A stretch of DNA of 64,000 bases, taken from assembly GCA_032209605.1 (NCBI GenBank), contig JASFXZ010000013.1, positions 9,445,901-9,509,900 on the forward strand, in the 5' to 3' direction. Numbering within the stretch: the first letter of the stretch is position 1; each line of letters starts with the position of its first letter. This DNA comes from Mactromeris polynyma (taxonomy: Eukaryota > Mollusca > Bivalvia > Venerida > Mactridae). Of this stretch, positions 55,180-64,000 are shown piece after piece. The notes under the pieces are model-generated. The model saw only the letters and a program-made list of their open reading frames with translations, was not told where the DNA came from and searched no databases. A program made the position numbers and the translations under genes.

Positions 55180-56961
55180 TCACACATTCAAATCATACAC
55201 TTGTACGTTGTTGTTAAGATCTCCTCCAAATATATTTGCATTACTGATATACAGTCTATGATTGATATCACAGTGTGTTATGCCCCAAGGACGAATTACA
55301 TAGTTATCATCATCAATGATGATTTTACTTGTCTTGAAGTCTGGTGATACAACATGTATACATCCACTCCCAAAGCTACATACAAACAGAACACCACCAG
55401 CTGTAATCACTATACCGTGTGGATATTTCAATCTATCATGTGTGTATGTACGCAGAATATATCCTCTAAATGTAACAACACTAACTTTGTTGGTTTGGAT
55501 GTCTGCTACAATTACAGTATCATTATCTTGTCCAAATGTGATATAGAAAGGAAGCGTTAGTGTATATTTCTCGTCTTGTTTTGGTTGTATTGTATGTAGT
55601 ATCTTACCTTGGATATCTAGAATTTCCACTCTACCTGGAAGCATATAGCTGACGGCAAACTTCCCATTTTTGTATGCAAATCCAAAGCAACCATTGTTGA
55701 CCTTTATCTCACGATGTAAGGTAATTGCTGTGTTAACATCAAGTAGTTGTATTTTCCTCTCATCAGGTAGTGAAACAGCAATCATTTTTGCACTAAGTGC
55801 AGTTACTTTGTCTGGTAGTGTTGATGAACTGTAGCTTGATATGACTTTAGTGTTACTTATGTCTATTAACTTAACATACTTATTGTCCTTGTAAATGACC
55901 ACCAATCTGTCCGGACTGAGAATTGTACAGTCTTCGATCAAACAGGACCCCTGGTCGGTATCGCACCTCACATCAATGCTTCTGTTATATGTTGCTGTAG
56001 CATCTATGGTAGGTGTTCTTGATGTACTCTGATCTCGTTTCTTTCTCATTGTTCTAACTTTCTGTGGAGTTTTTCTTGACAATGTTCCAAGTGGTGTTTT
56101 AGCGGATACTATTTTTCCTATGTCATTTGAAATGAGAAACTCATACTGTTGTTGTTGTGATTGGCTCATTTTGTATAGCTCCTGTTCCATTGTAGCCAGT
56201 CTCTGTTTGGCTTGTTTGGTGATTACAAAGAGTGAATTCACATTAACGTTAGAGTCTTGCATTGTTTTTAAAATGCTTTCAATTTCAGCTTTCATTGCTT
56301 GATGTTCTGCATGCAACGTTCGCAGTTCTTTTTCATCTTCTTTCTTCATTGCAGCAGCTTCGTCTGTTATTTTCTTCTGTATCTGATCTAGGTACTTATT
56401 TACCTGTTTACGAGTGGACGTAATCTTACGTAGAATGAATTTGTATGATGTGTCTAGTTTCTTCAAATTGTTGTCCAGTACATCTTCTACTTCCTCTAGT
56501 TCCTGATGAAGCTGTTGGAGTGTTTGGTCTATGTCTTTGAATTCTTTGGTTTTATCGAAGCCATCGGAAATATCCTGCACTCTATCTTTCTTGCAGGATG
56601 TATGCTTTAGCGTCATACAATCTCCACAGCCAGGTTCATCGTGAGCCTTGCAGTAAAATCGTATTATTTCAGGATGATGTGTCATGCACACTTCAACACA
56701 GATATCTGGATTGCTTACGGTTCCTTGTCCCCTAGGCATTTGTGTCTTGTCCAAGATGGCATGAGCTCTTGTGATTTTTTGTTTTCTATGTACTCCAAGA
56801 CAAGTTTTGCAGAGGTATTCGTCACATATTTGGCAATATCCTTCCACCGTAATCCATTTGCCTTCACTTTTGCAAGGATCACAGAATGATTCATCAGCAT
56901 CAGCAGACGCTTTACTGAATGAGTCCTTAAATGACCTCTGCAGTTTCCCACCTTCAGCCAT
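55180..56961 (-). CDS. RING-less TRIM-like protein (copy C)
   Basis: 593 residues, the paralogue of 5,523-7,292. Its four extra residues come mainly from KDSF in the N-terminus (LQRSFKDSFSKASADADES). Both B-box-like modules keep all Cys/His ligands; the coiled coil runs from about 140 to 305; the propeller keeps the IVITAGGVLFVCS and NVQVYDLNV signatures. The first ~150 residues are nearly the same as copy A, while the region after about 290 differs far more, including the blade surface around LIEDCTILSPDRLVVIYKDN. This pattern fits diversification of a ligand-facing propeller, but relaxed constraint would look similar. The 72-base leader contains an in-frame stop, confirming this ATG as the start. 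Confidence 0.9.
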   Translation of the reverse strand: MAEGGKLQRSFKDSFSKASADADESFCDPCKSEGKWITVEGYCQICDEYLCKTCLGVHRKQKITRAHAILDKTQMPRGQGTVSNPDICVEVCMTHHPEIIRFYCKAHDEPGCGDCMTLKHTSCKKDRVQDISDGFDKTKEFKDIDQTLQQLHQELEEVEDVLDNNLKKLDTSYKFILRKITSTRKQVNKYLDQIQKKITDEAAAMKKEDEKELRTLHAEHQAMKAEIESILKTMQDSNVNVNSLFVITKQAKQRLATMEQELYKMSQSQQQQYEFLISNDIGKIVSAKTPLGTLSRKTPQKVRTMRKKRDQSTSRTPTIDATATYNRSIDVRCDTDQGSCLIEDCTILSPDRLVVIYKDNKYVKLIDISNTKVISSYSSSTLPDKVTALSAKMIAVSLPDERKIQLLDVNTAITLHREIKVNNGCFGFAYKNGKFAVSYMLPGRVEILDIQGKILHTIQPKQDEKYTLTLPFYITFGQDNDTVIVADIQTNKVSVVTFRGYILRTYTHDRLKYPHGIVITAGGVLFVCSFGSGCIHVVSPDFKTSKIIIDDDNYVIRPWGITHCDINHRLYISNANIFGGDLNNNVQVYDLNV

Positions 56962-57033
56962 GTTGATTTCCTCTCATATTATTTTATGTAATGCGTTTCG
57001 GTTATTATTTGATTTAATGATGAAATTAAGTCC
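56962..57033 (-). other. 5' leader of the copy C coding exon with splice acceptor
   Basis: The acceptor, reading ATCATTACAG on the minus strand, ends at 57,034. The leader is the same length as in copy A and contains TGA in frame with the ATG five codons upstream of it. An untranslated first exon is expected upstream, perhaps in the conserved CpG-containing stretch at 57,290-57,400. Confidence 0.6.
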
Positions 57034-59342
57034 CTGTAATGATAAACAAATAATAGTATCAATAAACAGGTTCAATTGTAGCTGATAATCACAGTTTTAG
57101 ATGAAATCATGTACTTTGGCCAGTATAAATGAATGTAAATATGTTAAGGCCATACTGTTTTGTGTTTTTGGTGAGCGTCAAACCTGGTTTGCAAATTCTA
57201 GGTACCTACGACACACATATAAAAGGCAAAATAACCATCTTGATTCCAACTGACGCTTGTTCTTCAACATATTCATTGGTATTGGTCGGTATCGAACGTC
57301 TGTAAAACGGAGGTATTGATAAAACACGTGCTATCGTCATCGTCTCTGGTAAAAACGACACTGCAGTTACTTCTGTTGGCGAGTTTTAAACTTAAATCAA
57401 TATCACTTATTACAAGAAATGATATGAGACCATTTTGTTAATTGTTCAAGTAACCGTATCAACTCTATTTTTATGAATTCTGCCACTGATAATTTCGTAA
57501 CTGAGTTAAAAGAGCTTGCAGGAAAAAAATAGCTGGTTGATGTATATTATATCATTTAAACCAAACACAATTTTGTTTGACCTACTTACCCATGTTTTTC
57601 ATCTTAACCACTTTTTGTTTCAATCCGCTTAACCCAAAATTTAATATAATCTCACGTCAGTAAATTCAAGTGTATACCAATATAATGTACATAGAGATAA
57701 TAGTGATAAAGTTTTCATACGCTCATTGTTTTAATTTGGGTCAATTTCATGAGTGTAGTTCATGTTGTAGATTCGATCCCTCGTCCAGTCAGATAAAAAC
57801 AGAAATGTTTTTCAGTGTTTCTTATTTAACATGGTACTGGTATGTAACCAGAAAAGTACTGAACAATGAGTCTGTTTGGCATATTCTGCTCTACTGGCAG
57901 GTAAATTTCCCCCTTCCGTTTCACAATGTCATTTTATGGTGTGCGTTGAGTGTACCGGGTCGACCGAAATACCATAAATGCGCATTAGGAATATTGTACG
58001 CGGTGAGTGTCGACCTTATAAACACATTAAACATTTTTTGTCTTACTTCGACGATAGCTTATCTAGGGTTGCTAAGCTCAAGGACAGTACTAGAAGAGGC
58101 GCAACGGTCGAGGGGTAGAGCGCCTGACGCCTGATCTGAAGGTCGTGAGTTCGAGCCCCGCGCTGAACTTCACAATTCCTAAATATGGCGCCAGTACTGG
58201 TTGGTAGCCAGGAAGCAGTCATCGAGAGTGATTAATATAAGTTGTAGAACTTGTTTCACAATCGATTAAAATAAATAATTTAAACTTTGGCCAGCTAAAC
58301 ACCGTGCTAGATTTTAATTATGCACGCTAGATAATTGGAGACTAGCAATACCCATAAAATATTCTGCTCAATTTTCAATGAACAAAATTATAATTATAAA
58401 TAACATATATATATAATTCTGAAGTAATTTGATAAGCCAAATGTCAACTGGTGTTTTGTGGCAACAAGTAGAACACAATGAATGCACTATGCTTCATTTT
58501 ATACTGGATCTGAAACTGATAAATGTAATTATTATTTCCTTACCGTGTACTATAATATCCATGTTTTAATAGAGAAACGACAAAGCAGTTATTTTTCTAG
58601 AACGTCACCTCCACGTTATCTTCTAAGTTTCGTTATCAGGGGATGGGTAAAAACTGATTTCAATCATTTAGTACTGTCAATCTCCTACGCAGTGACCTCC
58701 CATATATATGTAGATATACTGCAGCGTCACGTAATTGAGTAACCGTTTGAAGTAGTATTATATTTCAAGGGTTATCTTCTCTTGGTAGCGTTTATTTGTA
58801 GATGTCTCGATGTAAGAAATCTCAGTAGATTTATATAGATTCAGCATTTATACAAATTGTATATCGCTCGAAGTATTTATACCTCCCATATCAACAATAT
58901 TCACCTCCCTTGTTCTTAATCATCAGCCATTTTTATAGGCAAAACAGATAAGCATCAACTCTTATAGGAGTCATTCCATCATATGTGATAATTTCTAAAA
59001 TACCAAGAGAATTTATGTACATTTGACAAACACTTTTTCATTAACCTAAGTCATCTGCCCGCAGGAGCATAATGAATACGTTATTTTTCTATATCTGATT
59101 TTTATTTTATCATCGTTTACATTATATTCCCTATATACTTAAAGGAAATCTGCCTCTCTTCAGAACTGGGAGGTAAATATTGTAAACGTGTGAACTATTA
59201 ATTGTGTACCCATGGTTCCAATATGATACTAAGCGTAAAACTGTGAACTACTATATATCAGAGTACCATACCATAATATTCTTTCAAAAAACATTGTTTG
59301 ATTTTTCAACTTGCAAAAAGCAAATCCGGAGCGAGTTGTAAT
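57034..59342. other. Non-coding part of block C between the TRIM leader and the late insertion
   Basis: Aligned with A 7,365-11,840, minus the ~600-base deletion and the 1.5-kb element. SINE-like units are at about 57,760-58,030 (head truncated, B-box GATTCGATCCC kept) and 58,093-58,250. The conserved 86-codon frame at 58,482-58,742 is not supported as a gene. Confidence 0.45.
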
Positions 59343-60398
59343 TGGCGCCGCCCATGAGGGCGGGGCCTTTAATGGAATCACAAAATTTTTGAGACTACGG
59401 TAGGAGCATCTATTTATAACTGAATCTATTTTTTTATTAAGGGTTAAACTGAAGTAAATATTACACGTTACTTTTTGTATTTTTATGATTTGAAAATAAA
59501 ATATTTTTAATGCATTTGTATTGTCGAATAAATGTCTTTTACAAAGTTAAAACGATATGTTTATGATAAACACTTGCTGATCCCCGAAAAATAGGACGAT
59601 TCTACATAAACAGCATGTGTGTTAGGTGTCGAAGATAAAATAATAAAAAATTAATTATAAAAGTCTTCATTTTCACTTTACTTAAATCAATATTAACACA
59701 GTGGTACTTGTAACGAGGATATTCATGCAAGTTACGGTGTTTAAAAGGAAATACCCACCAATGATAGTGTGAAAATGGACTATTCTAAAACGGACGATTC
59801 TACATAAACAGCATGTGTGTTAGGTGTCGAAGATAAAATAAAAAATAATTAATTATAAAAAACATCATTTTCAATTTACTTATATCAGTATTAACACATT
59901 GGTACTTGTAACGTATATATTTATGCAAGTTACGGTGTTTAAAAGGAAATAAACGCCAATGATAGTATGAAAATGGACTGTTCCAAAACATTTTTCCGCC
60001 ATTACGCTATTCCAAAACATTGTGCACCAGTTTTGCGGCGCCCTTGGATGCTTTGCATCAATGCATTTCTTGTAAAAGAGAGAGAATACGTAACTACAGG
60101 GAAAGCCACATACATACATGTAAGACAATGCCTCCCCACGCAGATCTCCGGAAAAAACAACAATCCACAAAACACAAGGTACTAAAGGAGGTCAAACGGT
60201 ACACATATTAAGGAACTGAGGCGCAAGGAATGGCCCAGCAGACCACAAGGAATAAATAGGAGAATCAAAGTGGATAGTAAGGGAAGGGGAGGTGGGAATT
60301 AATGGATGGAAAAGATCACAGGACAAGTCAAGACAACTGGCCTATTAAGGCCAAAAATGGGCAGGAAACAATCTGAACACTGTATAAAGTGACAGATT
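59343..60398. mobile_element. Insertion of about 1.06 kb in block C with internal 197-bp tandem duplication
   Basis: Blocks A and C are nearly identical up to GAGCGAGTTGTAAT and again from TAAGATATCTGTAAACAG, with about 1,056 extra bases in C. The insert starts TGGCGCCGCCCATGAGGGCG. It contains two tandem copies (about 59,592-59,789 and 59,790-59,985) of a unit starting GGACGATTCTACATAAACAG, and, at 60,115-60,360, copy 3 of the dispersed repeat. No transposase frame; end type and target duplication are unclear. Confidence 0.6.
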
Positions 60399-61485
60399 TG
60401 TAAGATATCTGTAAACAGTATTTGTCAAACCGGTGGCGCTCTATTGGCAATTATTAACTTATCATGTATTTGATTGGAAGTACTTCGAAAGTTGGTCTTT
60501 TATTTAGGTCCTACTCTTATCATCTGAACTCTTTATTGTGTTAATCATTTTATTTACGTTTGTATATTAAATATTACTGAACATGTACATGTATTTCATT
60601 TTACAGTAAAGCGTTGAAATGTTATCATATATTACAGAAAAAAACTTATTAGTATACAATTTACCAATTTAGTTTTGTTATTTGGTTAAAGTTAAATAGG
60701 ACTGTTCTTGGCTGGCTGATTTGAATCAATTGTGTTAATGTAAATATCAAGTATGCACAGTAATGACAAAACTTGTATCACAAGCGACCCCGATTACAAT
60801 ACGTCAAATGACACATAATTACAGAAACATAAATACAAAAAAAAACATTTTTGAGATATACTACTACATGTATAATACGCTATAATAACACAAAATATTG
60901 TCAAAGATTGAAACATATATTTACATGTACAGTAGTTGGTAAACAACTCTATTCAAACAGCTGAATTTTGTAAAAACAATATTGAAATTTTCTATTGTAG
61001 ACCAAGTTGATATAGAACTGATCATGGTCCGAAAATAAATTGAAATACGTTTTCATCAATGGTGTCTGTTCTCACGCTATAGATTCATTCGGAAAACCTC
61101 GGCCAACTACGTCCAGTGCCTCGGATGTTCGTAAGGCACTACTTTCGGAAATACCATTCGATTATCATGAAAACAATATGGCGGCGTGAACGTTTGAGTA
61201 TAGATGAAACGGGATAGAATCTAATATCTAAGCTATATGAAGACTGAAATATGTGATATTTTAACTAGAAATGACAACGATAATCCATTTCTTATGTGAA
61301 TTTATCGAAGTTATTGAAGTTATAAATCCGTTTTAAAAGAACTATTTTTTGACCGCACAGAATGTTGAATTTTGCCACATAGTGCTCCGCCTGACATACA
61401 CTAGAGGACGTTCGTAGAGTAACGAAGTGGTACGGAAATATCCGAGAGCTGTCGAGAATGGCAATAGATTGTTCCAAGAACGTGA
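60399..61485. other. Non-coding 3' flank of GPCR copy C
   Basis: Very close to A 11,842-12,930, including the YY1-like AATATGGCGGC at about 61,177. No gene called; a minus-strand frame overlapping the GPCR stop region is a shadow. Confidence 0.5.
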
Positions 61486-62604
61486 TTAAATCTTTGTTAC
61501 TATAGTCCTTTTTAAGGCATATGCAGACGTATTCATCGATTTCACTTGACTCCCGACCATATGATGCTTGGAATTGTAACATGGTAGCTTTCCTAAACAA
61601 GATTTTGTAGCAATGCGGAATTTCTTGTTGAATGAACAATAAAGTACAAAATTCAAAGACGAGTTGACAAAGAGAAGTAAATTGGATATGTAAATGAAAC
61701 ATTGGTTATCAGGAGACCGAACGTATTCGTCCCATGTTCTCCCTTTTGCGAATAAAGAATACGCGATTGGGTCTTCAACAAACGCAGACGGAACTGTGCA
61801 GACGAAGAAAACGACAACAACCGCGACAAGCGTCCGAGTGAGACGCGTCTGATCCATCCTGATTGATCGTTCTTGGTTGCTATGCAACGAAGCGCGTTCG
61901 GCGTTGGCTTTATGTAAGCCATATACTAACACTGAATTCGTCACAATGATTATAGCGAATGGCACAAAACTGATTACCATTGCGTGAAACCAGCTCACTC
62001 TGTAGTACTCCACTGACATTCGATAGGGAGTACCTTTCGCATAGTACTGACCGTTTATTGTCACAATCTTGAAGCAGTAAAATCGAGGAACGTTTATTAC
62101 TGAACACAATACAAACACAACTACGATCCAAACCCTGGCCTTCTTTTTCGAGGGTCGAAATTTCAGAGGACGAATCACGAATAGCATTCTTTCAATTGTC
62201 AACGCGACCACTAGCCAAATACTCGTGTTAAAGAATATATTTCCCACAGAAAAGAATATATAAATGTCATAAAAGGCTTTTAAATACGTCCCAGTAGCAC
62301 TGGAGCATACAAGGTGAATAAAAGACGTTGTTAGCATTGTTAGATCTGAAACTGCCAGTGCTATTAAATATGTGTATGGTGAGTCTTTTAAATATTTTTG
62401 AGATAAAACGCACAAGTTAAGAACGTTGCATATCATTCCGAACGCACATATCAGAGGACCAGGTATAACGTACAACCAGCTTCTTTGATGATCATTGTCC
62501 TGGTCAGTTCCGTTCGTCATATTAAACTCAAATGATTGGTTAAATGTTAAGTTTAGGTAACCAATTGTTGACGCCATAGTTGATAGGTTGAAACTAATCT
62601 CCAA
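61486..62604 (-). CDS. Class A (rhodopsin-like) peptide-type GPCR, copy C
   Basis: 372 residues, the paralogue of 12,931-14,049 with eight substitutions by eye: T12S, L25F, F176Y, Y178F, S235A, N305Y, F336C and V368I. None touches the class A landmarks (N60, D87, ERM 138-140, CTVP in helix 6, NFVLY 318-322). N305Y removes an extracellular N-I-S glycosylation site close to helix 7, and F336C adds a cysteine near the helix 8/palmitoylation region. Both copies look functional. The 5' untranslated exon boundary at 62,728 is conserved. Ligand unknown. Confidence 0.92.
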   Translation of the reverse strand: MEISFNLSTMASTIGYLNLTFNQSFEFNMTNGTDQDNDHQRSWLYVIPGPLICAFGMICNVLNLCVLSQKYLKDSPYTYLIALAVSDLTMLTTSFIHLVCSSATGTYLKAFYDIYIFFSVGNIFFNTSIWLVVALTIERMLFVIRPLKFRPSKKKARVWIVVVFVLCSVINVPRFYCFKIVTINGQYYAKGTPYRMSVEYYRVSWFHAMVISFVPFAIIIVTNSVLVYGLHKANAERASLHSNQERSIRMDQTRLTRTLVAVVVVFFVCTVPSAFVEDPIAYSLFAKGRTWDEYVRSPDNQCFIYISNLLLFVNSSLNFVLYCSFNKKFRIATKSCLGKLPCYNSKHHMVGSQVKSMNTSAYALKRTIVTKI

Positions 62605-62728
62605 CCACCAGTAAACAGTTCCACGCCGACTTGAACTTCAGACTCTAAATGTCTCTCAAACCACGAGCATTAGTTCTCCACGTCAGTCTTAACTTCTGAT
62701 TCCATATGTCATCAAATGACGAGGATAT
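62605..62728 (-). other. 5' untranslated part of GPCR copy C exon
   Basis: Acceptor CTGTTTTCTTTTTCAG on the minus strand ends at 62,729; the leader is 124 bases, as in copy A, with only scattered differences. Confidence 0.6.
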
Positions 62729-62763
62729 CTGAAAAAGAAAACAGTGTTAATAATAGATTTCAC

Positions 62764-62922
62764 AGCATAGATACATAGATACATAGATACATAGATACAT
62801 AGATACATAGAAACATAGATACATAGATACATAGATACATAGATACATAGATACATAGATACATAGAAACATAGAAACATATATACATATATACATAGAT
62901 ACATAGATACATAGATACATAG
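62764..62922 (+). repeat. ACATAGAT microsatellite, block C
   Basis: About 19 units of an 8-bp ACATAGAT repeat with AAACATAG and TATACATA variants, longer than the matching tract in block A. The minus-strand frame rich in Met-Tyr-Leu-Cys is a by-product. Confidence 0.9.
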
Positions 62923-63583
62923 ATTTAGATATATTTATTTCAACATAAGAAGTACAATTTACATGACAATATAAAATTTAGAGATATATTAGTAAAATGT
63001 GTATGAATTAATAAAGCCATATCAAGAAAAGAACATGAATATAATAACAAGTCAAGGAACTGCATATGTGGAAAGAGGAACCTAAAAATACATCTAAACA
63101 TAAATAGAAATAATAACCACACAGCGATTTACAGCCTTATAACTGTCAGTAAAAGTACAGGGGTTTAAATCGATTTAACAGCTAGCTAAACTCACACTTA
63201 ACCGCTATATAGTAATTGATTTCCAACATATACACATCAATTGACTAAGTAGGCAGTAACCAATTATTAAAAGCATTTAACCAGTACGTATACAATAACT
63301 AATATACTGTATACACCAGTACGAAGAACCAAGCAGCCGATCAATCAACATTATACACGCCTGTTAAGGATAACACAAAAAGAGTTGAAGTAAAAATTCT
63401 TATTTCATTGTGGTCCTTAATATATAGTATTTCGTGACATAGGATGAATTTTAAGCTATACATTAAGTTATCACAGTAAGTTTAATAAAGAAAGTCATTG
63501 AGTAACATAAATTATGAACAAATAATTAAAACGAACATATATTTTAGACAGTGTAATAATTAAATTGCTCCTGAACTATTGAC

Positions 63584-64000
63584 CAACATATAAAAATGTA
63601 ATCTCGAAGCATACGAGGCAAATAAACGTCTATACTAAAGGAGACCTGGAGGATAATCAAGATAGAAAATGTCGCTGAAGCTAAATAACGCAAGGTATAC
63701 AGACATTTAATGCTGGTAGAAATAATTTGAAAAGGAAGGATTAACTTGGAAACATGGAACGTATTATTAAAGAGACAATGCCCCCTCCGTGGAAACACCA
63801 ATCTACGTAACTTTAATCACTGAGGAGGGTTACTGGCAAATATATATTTTGGAAATGGGAAGACATGAATTGTCAGACTGACCATAATAAACAATCGTGA
63901 ATAAATTTAAGCGAAAATACGGAGGGAAGGGATTGAATGGATGGAATACGTCTTAGAACAATATAAAAAAGCCATTGGCCATGGGCCGAAACGAGGGAGA
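63584..64000 (+). repeat. Sequence beyond block C, with dispersed repeat copy 4
   Basis: Block homology ends near 63,583. From about 63,770 a fourth copy of the dispersed repeat is seen (AGACAATGCCCCCTCC, CAGACTGACCATA, TGGAATACGTCTTAGAACAA), running to the window edge. No gene is recognised. Confidence 0.5.

Larger units (their letters stand above)
49850..63583. repeat. Block C of the segmental duplication
   Basis: A complete second copy of the TRIM-like plus GPCR block in the same orientation as A. It lacks the 9,381-10,904 element and about 600 bases equivalent to A 8,082-8,690. It carries its own insertions at 51,173-52,097 and about 59,343-60,398. Confidence 0.85.

Noticed and set aside
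62689..62904. Met-Tyr-Leu-Cys-rich small protein
   Set aside because: It is a translation of the ACATAGAT microsatellite.

Overview
The window looks like nuclear DNA of a bivalve mollusc. It is AT-rich, gene-sparse and intron-containing, full of molluscan-type short repeats, and carries gene types that are strongly expanded in bivalves: RING-less B-box/coiled-coil/beta-propeller (TRIM-like) proteins, a very large interferon-inducible GTPase (VLIG/GVIN-like), an orphan peptide-type GPCR, and MULE transposase debris. The species cannot be fixed from the sequence alone.

Layout. A roughly 13-kb block carrying a TRIM-like gene and a GPCR gene, both on the minus strand, occurs three times in the same orientation. 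Block A (about 1.7-15.0 kb) and block C (about 49.9-63.6 kb) are complete. Block B (about 41.0-49.7 kb) is truncated: it keeps only the last ~110 codons of the TRIM-like gene, fused to its 5' leader, has no GPCR, and is interrupted by a truncated LINE and other insertions. B and C are adjacent; A is separated from them by 26 kb of different DNA. That spacer holds a MULE transposase remnant (15.4-16.3 kb), a candidate promoter/exon (17.5-18.1 kb), tandem repeat fields (19.3-21.5 kb and 23.2-26.7 kb), an unrecognised F-box-like minus-strand ORF (21.6-22.2 kb), and the main gene of the window at 27.5-35.3 kb.

Main gene. A 4.8-kb exon (30,511-35,333) encodes a VLIG/GVIN-like GTPase. Upstream, three short exon-like segments flanked by splice signals, all in matching phase 1, join to it in frame. 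They encode a leader with about three hydrophobic stretches that ends in a 2A-like ribosome-skipping motif (GVEPNPGP) directly before the GTPase. If the model is right, one mRNA could yield a separate membrane leader plus a cytosolic GTPase, or an uncleaved membrane-anchored fusion. Two further exon-like segments between the 2A exon and the GTPase exon could add an optional small helical domain.

The TRIM-like proteins and the VLIG-like GTPase are plausible members of an intracellular innate-immune gene neighbourhood; the GPCR probably travels with the TRIM-like gene only because they share the duplicated block. The rest is non-coding: tRNA-derived SINE-like heads, a hairpin-ended element with microsatellite and 155-bp core repeats, a TTAA-flanked terminal-inverted-repeat element with a visible empty site in block A, a foldback element, and several satellite-like arrays. 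All identities quoted are by-eye estimates.
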